Source of the DNA: Linnemannia hyalina
Taxonomy: Eukaryota > Mortierellomycota > Mortierellomycetes > Mortierellales > Mortierellaceae
Reading direction: 5' to 3'
Assembly (NCBI GenBank): GCA_019671135.1
Contig: JAHRHY010000009.1
Span: 930,001-994,000, forward strand
DNA length: 64,000 nt
This document shows, piece after piece, positions 23,501-35,300 of the stretch (position 1 is its first letter; every line of letters starts with the position of its first letter). The translations under genes were made by a program, and so were the position numbers. The notes beneath the pieces were generated by a model. The model worked only from the letters and a program-made list of their open reading frames with translations, made no database searches and had not been told where the DNA came from.

Positions 23501-25241
23501 TTCACTCCATTCCTTACTCTTCACACCCTCCTTCAACTCCTCACCTTCGACAACTCGACTCCACTTCCCTTCCACACACCAAGCTTCAGTGAACCCCCCT
23601 TTTATTTATTACACGCCATTCATCCAACCGCAAGCTGGACCGGGAATCAAACATTCATTCTCTCGTATCATCATCCCGTTGCTCCCCGACGCCCACTCGC
23701 CCTCCTCCTCGTGCGCTTTCATATTCTTTTGTAAATAGGTAACGTATTCATCAACAAGCGGAAGACCAAAATCAACAGCCTTTTTGCGACACATGGCTTA
23801 TCATCAACAACACTCCTCTTGTTCTTCATCGCACGTTTTTTCAATCCCTCAATGGTGCCTTCCTCATGGTTTTCTCTCCCACGCCGCCCTTTTTCATATG
23901 CTCGGCTGTTCTTGCGCCCCATAAAAAGAGCGGCCGTTATTCTATCCATGTCACGTTGTCAGCACACTCGCGCACACAGACATGCCCTCATCCTCACTTG
24001 CATAATTTAAGATACCTGGTGAGGTATACATGAGCGCTCGCATCCACCACGAATCATTTTTGTATCTCTTTTCGCATTACACTCTTCCCAACCATTTAAT
24101 TGCGCAAGGGAGATTGAGATTGCCCTTTTGTCAATTGGCTTTAGAAGGTAGCCCGATTATGTTACGTTCCTGTAGCTACCAATTGGCGGAGCATACATTG
24201 GTACATGGCTTGGGATAATGGGCAATGGTGGAAAGAAAAGAGTGGGGTTGATCAAGAGAGGAGACAGCCAGGTCTGGACCGTCTCGTCTTTGTCATGCTG
24301 TTCTCTGTTTCTCTTCGGTTCTCGGGTTTAGTCGACCCAATCGACAATTGTTGCTGGGTTAAACATATCTATTTCTTTTTTTTACTTTGGCGTTAGTTCT
24401 GAACTTGTCGATAAACAAGAAAATCAAAAAAGAGAAGGGAAGAGAATGTGAAGAGAACAGCGGAATAACTGATGAGAGAGAGAGAGGAAAAAAAGACCTG
24501 CGGGGGTGATCAATGGATGAGACTAAGAGAGTAGGTGATTGATCATCCAAGGAACCGGGTCTCAAATTTCAGGCACGGTAAATTTCTTTTTTGTACTCAG
24601 ACAATCCAGGTACAATACCCCTCCACAAAATCGTAAGGTCCATTCAGAAAAAGGCAGATCAATTGATGTGGGGTGGGTAGAGTTGCAGCGAAGAAGGAAG
24701 AGGAAGAGATATAGAACTGTAATAGAACAAAGGAGAGCAGTGAGAGAAAGATGATTACGGTATGCGTAGAAAATGAGAACAAGCGAACAAACAACAAACA
24801 AGAAACTCTCCGGTCCAACATGTGGAAGGTGGCAGAGCTGCTTCGATCATTATTCTCAGACATCATTAGGTGCGCCACTTTCTCCATAAGAGAAACTAGT
24901 TGTCTCTTATTCTTGTGTTTGTTGTTCCTTTCTGTCACACCTTTGTTTGCTGCTCACATGCTAATATTCTTTGACCGGTGGGAATAAAGCACTCTCAGCT
25001 GATCCTTCAGTCATTCGCTACCTCCACACCTCATCTCTCTCTTTTCATATCATTCATCACCCTTTCTCGTTCTTATCCACCTTGTTTTTGCCCACTTCAT
25101 CAACTACAGCGATCTCACTCTTGTGTGTGTGTGACATCACGACCTTGGTCACCTCAAGAAGCTAACCTTGTCAATCCTTTCCTTCCTTTATTGAACATTT
25201 TACTCACTAGCTTCTAGAGCAATCATATATATATATATACC
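20566..25241. other. Long gene-free spacer
   Basis: Across about 4.7 kb I find no frame that looks like protein on either strand. Contents: an ATGGT pentanucleotide repeat (21104-21128), purine- and pyrimidine-rich tracts, and a strongly C/T-rich plus-strand stretch at about 23283-23600 that could be the promoter or leader of the downstream membrane-protein gene. A TATATATATA run at about 25227 lies a few bases before the start codon of that gene. Confidence 0.55.
21104..21128. repeat. (ATGGT)5 microsatellite
   Basis: Five perfect ATGGT units, followed by imperfect TTTGGTGG copies. Confidence 0.9.
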
Positions 25242-28200
25242 ATGAGCGAATCTACTTTTACCGAATCTTCCGCTTCCGCAATCACAACCTCTTCCTCCTC
25301 CACCGCCACAGAAACCATCACCTCCAGCATCATTTCCTCTCTCACATCAAGTTTCACAGCAACAGCAACCTCCTCGTACGCCCTCCCAACACAAACACCA
25401 ACACCAACATCATACCCAGACGCTTCCGTAGACGGAAACTATCCAGGCTATCCAGACCCATACAGGGACCCAAGCCTGCTCTGTGACTGGACGCGGACAG
25501 CAACTGCCTGCAGGGATGCGGAATTTGTAAAGTATATGCTGATCACCTCCTCGGTGGCCCATCTCCTCGTGACCCTGTTCGGACTCTGGTTGCTCGCCTA
25601 CCGGAACCGAGGATTCAACAGGAAGATTGTAACTGAGCTGTTTAACTATGTCGGCACTGGTCTCCGGCCCAAGCCTGTAAGTTATTTTTGCCATGTTTGC
25701 AGAATGCACCGGTACATGCAGGTAAGATAAATAGAAGGGACTAACGCGTCGTTTCGCAATTAATCACGAATAGATGGACTGCATCATCTTTTTCACGTCG
25801 ATTGCTTGCGTAGTCAAGGTGGCAGCAAATCTCATTCTTGTCTTTGGTGTGCTTAGTGACCACATGTGGCTCCGTATCGCCATTGAGCAACTCTTCTGGT
25901 AAGAATGCACGTCTGCACTTGGATGCGTTCGCCAAACGCGTTTATTTCTTGCACACCTTTCTAACCATCGCTTGTTCACTTGTCAAATATAGGATTTTCG
26001 TCGCGTTCGCATTCTCGGCATACTTTGTTGGTTTGCTGTATGCCATGCCCGTCACAACTCGCGAGGGCATCTTTGCAGTCTACCAGCCTGAGGTTGCCTA
26101 CGGCGCCACTCCCCTGTCTCCTATCCATGTCTTGACACCTACCACGGTTCAAAAGAACGTAATACTGGCCATGGGTCTCATCTACCCAACGGTGTTTGGC
26201 GCTGGTCTCGGAATTGCCTCTGGAGCACTGCACGACAATGGCTACGAAGAAGCCTCCAAGGTCTTGCTCTACTTGCAGTACTCTAACTGGGTCTTGATCC
26301 TCTGGGCGATGGCGGCGATGTTTTTCTACTATGGTCTCAAGTATACCTTCATTCTCCGGGCCAACATTATTATTGCCGAGGCTGCTCTCAAGGCTCCCCG
26401 TGCAGCTTTCGGAATCGGTAACCTCAAGTCGCGTTCGCCTGCCCGATTCTTGTTTATTCAACTCCAGATTACTGGATTTGGCGGCTGTGCGGTCACTGTC
26501 CTGGCTGGGTCGCTCTGCATGATTTGGGTCATCTGTCGGGATAGGATTCTGGAAATGCAGGAGGACCGGTGGCCCCATGTCATGGCTGTCTTTTGGACAT
26601 GCGCCATTGCCCTGGCCTTCTTTGTCTTCATGACCTTGATTGCCGCCCAGTCGATTCGAAGCCGGAGACGCAACCTGAACGAGCCCTCGACGACGACTCT
26701 ATCTTATTCTGGACCTTCGAACGGACAAAGGAGTTCGAGCAACAAGACCTCTAAGCAAGGAGTGCAGCAAGGTGGAGTTCATGGATCAGATCCCGAGGCT
26801 AGATTGACGCAGCAGTACAGCTACGACGATTTAAGCACCGTCGACTCTGAGAAGCACTCCTTGGAGCGCATGGACAGGCACATTGGCAACCAGGATGACC
26901 TGGAGAGAGCCGCCGCCGCCGCTTCCGTTGCTGCTATGGCCCATCTCTCCGAGAGTATGGACCGTGAAGGGAACGGAACAATACCTCGCAACGGATCTTC
27001 CGGTTCGGCCGGTCGACCCTTGACCATTCAAATCAACAGCGGCAATGCTTCGACCAATGTCAACGGCCATAGCAACATCCGTGAGTCTGTATTTGGAGGA
27101 CGAACTGTTAGGGAAGAGACTACCGGCCCAACCTCACCCTCGCATGGTTTCTCGCTGCCTTCGTTCCCTCTGGTTGCCATGCGTTCGGGATCTCGCAATA
27201 GCGTTCAGCCTAGACCCTCGACCAGCTCTACCAACCAAACATCCTCCGGTAACCACACGGCCTCGACCACATCCTCCCGTTTCTCGCTGGGCTCTAACAA
27301 GCGTGCATCTCTCATTAGCGCTCACGGTCAACAACAACAGCAGCAACAGCAACAACCTACACCACTTTCCCCTACTAGCCCCACTTACGTCACGAGCCCT
27401 ACTCATAGCCTTAATTTGCACCTTACTCTTCAGCAGAAAACTCAACAGCAATTGCAGCAGTTGCAGATGCAGCAAGATCAGAGTGGTCAGGGACGTGCTA
27501 CGATGCAGCGGATACAGGTCAAGGCGGGTGGCGCTTTCCAACCCATCCCTGAACAGTACAACCCAGCAGAAAGCAGTTACAGTGGCGATCTCTTGTATGC
27601 CGATGCCTTGCGACTTCAACAACAGCAGCAGCACCAATCACCACCACAGTCGACCACCTCGCCAAGGATCTCGGCCCAGCGCGGCAAGCCTTCTTCGTCG
27701 TCGGCCAAAACCCAGCCTTCCCCCAGCTTGGGTCCTTCACCCAACAGCAGCAGCAGCAACACGCGCAACGAGTACCCAGTATCAAATCGACCCACCAGCC
27801 CTCCCCCAAGAGTGTCGACCTCGTCCGCCAGGAGTTACGGCAACAACAACAACAACAGCCAGTTCCAGGATCCTGATATGCAGCTTCAGCAGCAGCATCC
27901 CTTCCACCAGGTGGCCTACACCGGTCTCTCACCCCCACCTCGATCGACACCCCTGACTCTGCCTTTGGGACCATCCAGCCCATCTGGTCCTATTCCTACC
28001 AGCCCTATCCGTCGCAACGGTCCCGGTTTACCTGCAGTTGGCCCCTCACCAGTGTTCGCCAACTCTCAGCCCAATTCTCCACCTCTGTCACCTGCCTCGC
28101 CTCCTTTCGCTGCAAGCAGACACCATGAGCACCACTCACCCTCTCTCCGCGACCGCGTCTTCGAGTCCACAGCGGCACCCTTCGCTCCCACTTCGCCCTC

Positions 28201-28675
28201 AACCTTCCCAATGGGGTACAACACCGACGACCAGCAAGCCCCTAAAGTTGGTGGCGCCGTGAGACGGTCAACCCATAGCACCCAACCTACCAAGGATTCA
28301 GGAGCTCCTGCTTTGGCCGCCGCCCCACCCATGTCTCCTACCATACTGGCTTCTCGTGGCCCTGGTGGTGGGTACCGCCCTACCGAGCCTTCTTCCAGCA
28401 CCTCCGGTCCCATCCCTTCTCTTACCCCTGTCCCTGCACCAGTCGCCCAGCAGCCTGTAAAGTCGCTGAGACAACAGAGCTCTAGGTTCCAACAGGCTCC
28501 CGCACCCGCACCAATACCAGTACCTTCCTCTGGTAGTGGCGGAGCATACCAACACCAGGGACATGTACACTATAATCACGGTGATGAATATGAAAAGGGC
28601 GATCGGGATGTGGACGGTATGAGCATCGAATCTGCTGGCGACGATTCCTGGCCTATGCCTCCTTCTTTCAAGTAG
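25242..28675 (+). CDS. Orphan seven-transmembrane protein with long disordered tail
   Basis: Exons 25242-25676, 25774-25898 and 25993-28675 give 1080 residues. The first 75 residues are Ser/Thr/Pro-rich and probably extracellular and glycosylated; Cys81 and Cys90 may pair. Seven hydrophobic helices are visible at about 96-120, 146-172, 182-206, 242-263, 284-308, 343-367 and 381-405, followed by the basic QSIRSRRRNL. The remaining 670 residues are cytoplasmic by inside-positive reasoning and consist of Gln runs (about 540-590), Ser/Pro blocks and Asn runs, with many SP/TP sites that kinases could use. The layout fits a G-protein-coupled-receptor-like protein, but I recognise no named class or ligand. 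A second in-frame splice donor at 25722 would add 15 residues to the first cytoplasmic loop. Confidence 0.85.
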
Positions 28676-29061
28676 ATTATCATTCACCCTTTTGCATAAT
28701 AAACCAAAAAATAATACGCTTAATTCTTAATCATAACCACTTCCGCATGTCAGTTACTTTTTTTTTTTTTTTCTCGCCTTTGAATCTTCTCCCATGTGGA
28801 CCTTCCCAGTTTGTCGCTTTGGAGAGTAGACAAGTCTGCATTCTTGATCGAAACCCTTAGGTGTTGACACAGTAGTTTTCCCATGCGCCGCATAATATTA
28901 CCCTCGATGCTCCAAATCCGAAATGTGAATGTTTGTGAAAATGTGTCTTGTTTTTAATATGCTGAATGATTCTCCTGTATGTCTTTCTCCAAAAATCCTG
29001 TAATGGTGCATGCTGCTTTCTGCACTTCTCTTTTTCCATGAGTTGTTCCTTGGTAGATCCT
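28676..29061. other. Spacer between convergent genes
   Basis: Three-prime flanks of the seven-helix gene and of RPA12. AATAAACC at about 28698 may be a polyadenylation signal. A T run lies near 28757. Nothing else is seen. Confidence 0.5.
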
Positions 29062-30122
29062 TTAACTGTTGAGCTTTGTCTTGTAACTATTATCAATTGC
29101 AAAAGATAGGGGGGGGGGGGTCAAGTTAACAGCTGTTCTTTCCCATTTCACAACATAGCTGGAATCCAACAACAACAAAGAAACAGCAACAAGGGGTGTA
29201 TCTAAGTGAGAAAAGAAGAAAATGAACGTACGCGCATTTGGGACATGTGTAGAAGACAGTTTGACCTTCATCAGCCGAACGAAGCTGCATTGTGTGGTAC
29301 TCCATCTCGGGGTTACCGCACTTTGGACAAGGCTCCTTGACCTATATTCATGCAAGATCAAGAGAAACAAATGTCGAGCTCGTCAGTAAAAAGGGTTGTA
29401 TAGAAGTACATAGGTGACAAATGGTGGATCGAAAGGTCCCCGAGAAAGAGCGTTCGTTTCGTTCCATGCTTTTCGTTCCTTCTTTCCCATTCCATCCTTT
29501 CTTGCTCCATTTCTTTTTGTCTTCGATCGTCTCTTACCAAGGCAGCGGCGGCATCCTTGACATCGCTCTGGACATCATCACGCTTATTCCTGAGTGCTGA
29601 GGGGAATGCTCCTGGTTTGCTGGATGTCACGACCTCGAACGCCTCAAAGTCTAATATGATAGTATGCCGAAAAGTAAATCCAGGAAAAAGGAATGTTAGC
29701 ATCTCAGTGCATTCTTTTGAGCCTTTCAAGGGTCAACGATCTGCCCATTGATCATATCCTAGAGCACTGAACAGATCGAAGGAGTAAGGGCAGAAATGTT
29801 GACATGTAGTGCGAGAGTTGCGGGTCAGACTGGGGCCAGTTGCAATTGTTCCGTACCAATGCTCTGGTGGGTGTAGCTGCAGAGGTTGCAGACGATAAGA
29901 TCATCCTCGCCGGGGATATCGAGCAGGTTTCCGCACTCGGGGCAGAAAATAAGCGAGCCAACCTATTATTGCAGAGCGAGATCACACCAGAGTCTTAGTG
30001 AAGTTGTAATGAGTTTCCATGACATTCCTTGAAGTCGGTCGGCGTATAGTTTCCCATGAGTGCGCCTCCGTTGCAGACGTCCTTACGGTGTCGGGCTTGA
30101 GTGATGGCGTTGACTTGGACAT
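29062..30122 (-). CDS. RPA12: RNA polymerase I subunit RPA12
   Basis: A small zinc-ribbon subunit of RNA polymerase I with roles in RNA cleavage and termination in the nucleolus. Minus-strand exons are 30122-30087, 29962-29857, 29650-29538, 29341-29232 and 29158-29062, all in frame, 153 residues in total. The N-terminal ribbon is GSLIFCPECGNLLD with a second CNLC pair. The C-terminal TFIIS-like ribbon is KEPCPKCGNPEMEYHTMQLR, then RSADEGQTVFYTCPKC, including the catalytic-loop RSADEG that defines the family. Family members usually stop a few residues after the last Cys; here the spliced frame runs about 30 residues further, crossing a 12-base C tract (29109-29120). The last exon is therefore the least certain part. 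The gene is divergent from ClpP over 251 bp. Confidence 0.85.
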
Positions 30123-30373
30123 TATGTCGGGTGTGTTGTAAAGTAAACGTTGTTGATGCTAAAGAAAAAAAAAAAGTGATGCTTTGATGCTCTCTTTAAA
30201 AGCACAACACAAACCTCCTATTTTCCGAGTCACAAAAAACGTGACTTCGATCTCAAGTTCCCCTCCAAAAGGCGCGTGTGCCTTTCTAAAGAGCTCATCA
30301 CACCTTCTTCTCTCTTCCCTTCTTTCTTTGTTCATTCCCCACCTCATCTCCAAGCACCAATAAAAACGACCAA
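30123..30373. promoter_or_regulatory. Divergent promoter region, RPA12 and ClpP
   Basis: Only 251 bp separate the two start codons, so both promoters must lie here or overlap the genes. It contains an A11 run (30161-30171) and an inverted repeat GTCAC...GTGAC (30229-30245). Co-regulation is possible but not shown. Confidence 0.6.
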
Positions 30374-31893
30374 ATGTCACGCGCCGCACAACTCAGTACA
30401 TTCTTGAAGTCGGCAACCTCAACGTTGTCCCCAAGAGTCCGTCACCTCTCCCTCTCAGCACTCCAAAGTTCCGCCTATCACCAAGGAGCAAGTGGCTTCC
30501 GCGCTCAGTACGGAGGAGCTACTACGACTTCAAGTGCCGCCAACATCTTTTCTGACTGGTCCCAGGAACCCTCTGCCCAGACCCTCGTTCCCTTTGTCGT
30601 CGAGCAGTCTGTAAGTGTATCCCTGTATATCGCTACCGTCAGGTTAACACTCGTAGAGAAGAAATACAGGTCCAATTACTCACTCTGCGCACCTTGCTCC
30701 TACATCACAAACTTACTAGGCTCGCGGCGAAAGATCCTATGATATCTATTCACGTCTTCTCAAGGAGCGCATCATCTGTCTAAATGGCGCCGTATGTCTC
30801 AGTCTCAGCAGCCCCTTCCACCTTTTGCAATATATCGATCCTCCTCCTTGAGGTGTGGTCAACCGATCATTTCCCTTGCCTCATGAACTGATACTTTTCG
30901 TATTCTTCTTTTCAATAGGTCCATGATCATTCAGCGGCATTGGTAGTCGCACAACTGTTATTCTTGGAGTCGGAGAACCCAGAGAAGCCCATCAGTTTGT
31001 ACATCAACAGCCCCGGAGGAAGTGTTACCGCAGGAATGGCCATTTACGACACAGTACGTTTGTATACCATTTTTTCGTCCCTACCATTTGTTGTGCGGAG
31101 ATTTTGAGGTATTAATTGATAAAACAGAAAGGACAGTGACTAATCTTTGTGCAATTTTGTTTCTTGCTTTGAATCGTTAATAGATGCAGGTAAAGAAGAG
31201 ACAATGACAGGCTGGACAGGATGGGCAGAACAGGATCATAACGGTTCCGTTGGGCGTATTTGAGAAGGGAAAAGGCGGAGCTTCTAAACCAATCAAGTCA
31301 CTAATAATTTCGCCTTTCATTTTATCGTTTCTGTAATGTTCATCTGAACTATATCTCCTAACTGGACCTTATGGACAACCACCTCCGCCAACAAACCAAC
31401 AAACGCCAAACAACAGTACATCCAATCGCCCGTATCGACCCTGTGCAACGGACAAGCATGCTCCATGGGATCATTGCTCTTGGCAGCAGGAGAGCCAGGA
31501 AAACGATATGCCCTCCCCAATGCCAGCATCATGATGCACCAGCCCAGCGGAGGCGCCAGCGGACAGGCCAGTGATATTGCCATCCATGCGCGTGAAATCT
31601 TGCGTGTCCGTGAGCGACTCAACCGTATCTACCAGAAACACTGCAACGTCAAGGACCTCGAAGCTATCGGTATTACTATACTAGAAATGTTACAATCTTG
31701 TGTTATGTCTGTGGATCATGATGTCATGACAAGGGACCCTAACCCTATACCGTTCGATCTATATTTGAATTTTTTAGAGAGAGCAGTGGAGAGAGATCAC
31801 TTTATGGATGCTGAGGAGGCACTCAAGTTTGGATTGATCGACAAGATCCTCGAAAAGCGACCCTCCTCTGCAGGTGCGAGTGGCAGCAATTAA
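30374..31893 (+). CDS. CLPP: Mitochondrial ATP-dependent Clp protease proteolytic subunit
   Basis: A Ser protease that forms the double-heptamer chamber fed by ClpX in the mitochondrial matrix. Exons are 30374-30610, 30720-30791, 30919-31053, 31184-31189, 31417-31669 and 31778-31893, giving 272 residues. The first 60 or so residues are Ser/Arg-rich with few acidic residues, as in a matrix targeting signal. Core motifs are [36 protein letters not shown] with catalytic Ser166, MMHQPSGG with His191, and [11 protein letters not shown] with Asp241. Exon 4 is only 6 nt and encodes Met149-Gln150, needed to restore the invariant IYDTMQYIQSPV. ClpP is absent from S. cerevisiae but present in many other fungi. 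No ClpX gene is in the window. Confidence 0.93.
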
Positions 31894-32362
31894 GTCCCCG
31901 GTTCATTTCGATTACGATTACCCTTTTGCAGGTTTCTGGCCGATAGAAGAAACATGTATAGTAATGAAATCAGCAAAGGCGAAAACAATGTGACGATTCG
32001 TTTATTGAGAAGGAGAAAAGATTTTATGTGCTTTTTTGTTCGGTGTAGGCCATAAAAGAAAAGAAGGAAAAAGAGAGTTGTACAAGTGTAAAGGCGAAAA
32101 CAGAAAGAAACCAACTAGTTTTTTTAAAACGTGTGTGTGTGTGGTGAAAAGGTGCATGCGGAGTGAAGAAAACCATTCTAACAAGCGGCCTTGTAAAGGA
32201 TGTATGAGTGGAGAGGGAAAAAAAAAAGTGATCATCATCAAAGGAAAGGGGGTGGGGGAAAAATGTACAAAAGGAATCAACACTTCTAGAGGAACATCCG
32301 GGAGTATCGGCGCTGGCTTTCGTCTTTTCTGGAGGAGGGGTTTCTTTTTTTCTTGGGTGGTT
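31894..32362. other. Spacer between convergent genes
   Basis: Three-prime flanks of ClpP and of the PSP1-domain gene. Purine-rich, with no recognised element. Confidence 0.5.
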
Positions 32363-35300
32363 TTACATGAGTTGGTGAGGCGGCTGGAGCGGATGGTGGC
32401 GGTCATAGAACGAACCTTGCGAGGGTTCATTGTCCGTGGGTCCATGGTCCTGCTGGAAGCTGCTGTTGTTGTAGAATGGCTGGGGCTGACCAGAAAAGTA
32501 CTGAGTCTGCATCTGCGTCATCATTTCCTCCAGCTGAGCAGGATGAGGGTGGTAGCCGATAGGAAAGTGCATCGCATGTGGTTGCGGCTGCTGCTGCTGT
32601 GAGTGATGTCCCTGATGGCGCTGCTGAGGGTGCTGCTGGAAGGATTGCTGCTGAATTGTGGGGGACGAGAGGTAGTTGTACGTAGAGTGGTAGGCCGAAG
32701 ACGAATTTTGCAGTGGCAGTGGGGAAGCAGGCGATGCCGACGGCGGAGTGATATCGTGAGGTGGGCTCGACTGCCTAGGAGCCTGCAAAGGGCTCGTGGG
32801 AGCAGCAGACGACGACATGGTGGGGTTCACTGCGTACATCCAGATGCGTGTCTTGTAGATTTTGAACAGCTCGCGGACCAGCTCTCGGAAATCGATGCGA
32901 TGATCTGCATGAAAGTAAAACGTCAACTTGCGTCGATCCCTAATCAGAGGCATCGCACAAAAAATACACATGCGCACAAACCACGTCAGTATTTAAATAG
33001 ATCGATTTCCCACAACAATCATATCCAAGCAAGCAAATCCACATCCACTTAAAAAACCTTACCATTGGAACTCAGCATCAACAACCTCCATAGGGAGCTT
33101 CTTCTGTCGAACCTTGGTCTGGCAGACCAGCATGGCCTTGACCTCGTCCTGGTTCTTGGTCACGAGCTGAGTGATCTCGGAGGTATGCGCCAACCGGAAG
33201 ATACGCTTGGGGTGAATCTCCTTGGGTGCACGGGCACCATCGTGCTGAGATGCAATCACAGCTGCCTCGGCGTGCTGTCTCTGAAGATCCTGAATATTCT
33301 GAGGGGTAATGGAGTCGTTGGTAATTTTGCCCAAGTCCTTTCCACGATCCGCCTCGACTATCACCAAATCGCCTCGCTTCAGCGACAAGCCACTATTGTC
33401 CGCCACATAGAAGAGATCGTTACGGCCTGCCTTGAATTCGACAACATAGAGTGACCCATGATGAGAAAGCTGGCTCAAGGTCAGGCCCTTGCCGAGGTTA
33501 TGAGAGTTGCTGGAGTGACTGGCTTGGTAACCGTCATGCTCATATTCTTCCTTCAAATCCCAGCTGTTGCTGTCGTCGTTTCCATCAGAGGTCAGAGAGT
33601 CGAGTGACGAGGCAAGATTGAAAGGCGCTGCACTTGATCGAACATATGGTCCAGAGTGTCCTGCATCTGAATGTCGACGCTGCTGAAGGCTGTAGTCACC
33701 ATCAGAGTAACGACTAGACAAGAAAAGACGACATATCATACACGTATTAGTGTCTGCTGTTTTCCGTCTTTAAAATAACTGACATCCAAGAAAACATGTC
33801 GGGACTCAAAACCTAGGACGGAGTTTCTGTTTTGCATTTTGACCAAAATCAACATGATAATACGCGCTTTTGAGAATACTATCGTCAATGCATACCTTCC
33901 GTTGTAACCACCGAGGACGGGAGACCCACCAAAGTGTTCGTTCTCCAAGAAACGGTCATAGTTTTGGAATCCCGAGGAAGGGGCTAAGGAGAATCGACGC
34001 AGAGGACGTTGAGGCTCGACTCGCTCTGTTTCCTCTGTGGGCCGAGAGGAAACATAGGCATCGGGAGATTCCCAGATGGGCGAGACATAGCTATTAGACG
34101 TGACTGACCGACGGTGGACTGGAGGTGCAATCGAAGGTCGTCCTTGGTCCATGCCATGATGAGGGACGCTAGGCCAAGTCAAACCAGCCGAATACTTGCG
34201 TGTACGGAAAGAAGGTTGCTCTTGAGGCTGAGAAAATCCCATTGCGCTAGGCGACGATCCCGAGTATGATGACGACATGAATGGATCCGAGGGCTCCACG
34301 GACGAGAAGAATGCGCTTGACAGACCTCCGTAGTTTTTGCCAGAAAGACCAAAGGTGGCCGAAGTCGAGTAACTTCTGTTTCGGCTCGCACGGGGTTCAA
34401 AGTTCTCTTCGTACTCTTCTTCCATGGTTGGGAGGGGTGCTCTGAAAGGGTTGATGGATTCTTGCTCATCCTGGGCGACGAAATCACTGTTGCTATTCCT
34501 GCGTTGATGCTGGTGTTGCTGTTGCAAAGTGTTGTGATTGTTGCTGAATCCTCCAACTGGGAATCCGAGGGGTTCTGACAATGAAAGGCTTCTCGAGGGG
34601 CGATAGTGCTTGGGGACAAACGGGTCTGCGTTGAGAGCCGAGGACATGGGGAAGAAGGTGCCTCCCTTTCCAGAGCTATCGTCATTGCGACCGTGAATAG
34701 TCATTCCGCCAAAACCCGCTGCAAGGGAGGCAGCTGGGTCTCTCGACTCCTGGGTTTCCATACGACCATTCCAGATAAACGACGACATACTCAGGGGGGA
34801 CTCTAGTCCTCCGACTCTACCACTGGTTCGGCCTTGATGGGCATTGCTGTCGCTTGGTCCAAAGGAGAGGCCTTGGTCAGGTCGAGATCCTCGAGACAGT
34901 CCAGCACTGGGTGTTGTCTTGATATGGAGAGGAGAGACAGGTTCACCCAAGAGCTCATCCAGGCGAGTGGACGACGACACACTGGCGAATGTGCCGCTGG
35001 ACAAGGCTTGGTTGGTGGGACAGGGCGTGTTTGGTGTTTGGGCCAAGGTCGTTGTGGGAGGCAAGAGCGGAGTCGAAGTTGATTCAGAGGGCGAGAGAGG
35101 GTCGTGTGGGGAGGAAGGGGAGTGGTTGTGAGCACCGGGAAGAGCAGCGAGGGGGTGATGCTGGTGAGCAAATGCTTGAACGTGAGAGTATGCACTAGCA
35201 GACGACGACAGGGACGATAATGGCGCCGAGGAGGACGAAGACGACAGCGACAAGACGACGGAGGAGGACTGAGAGTTCTCACGCGGAGCAACCGCTCTTA

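Noticed and set aside
23283..23738. 151-codon plus-strand open frame
   Set aside because: It is translated pyrimidine-tract DNA (Phe/Ser/Leu/Pro). More likely promoter or leader sequence.
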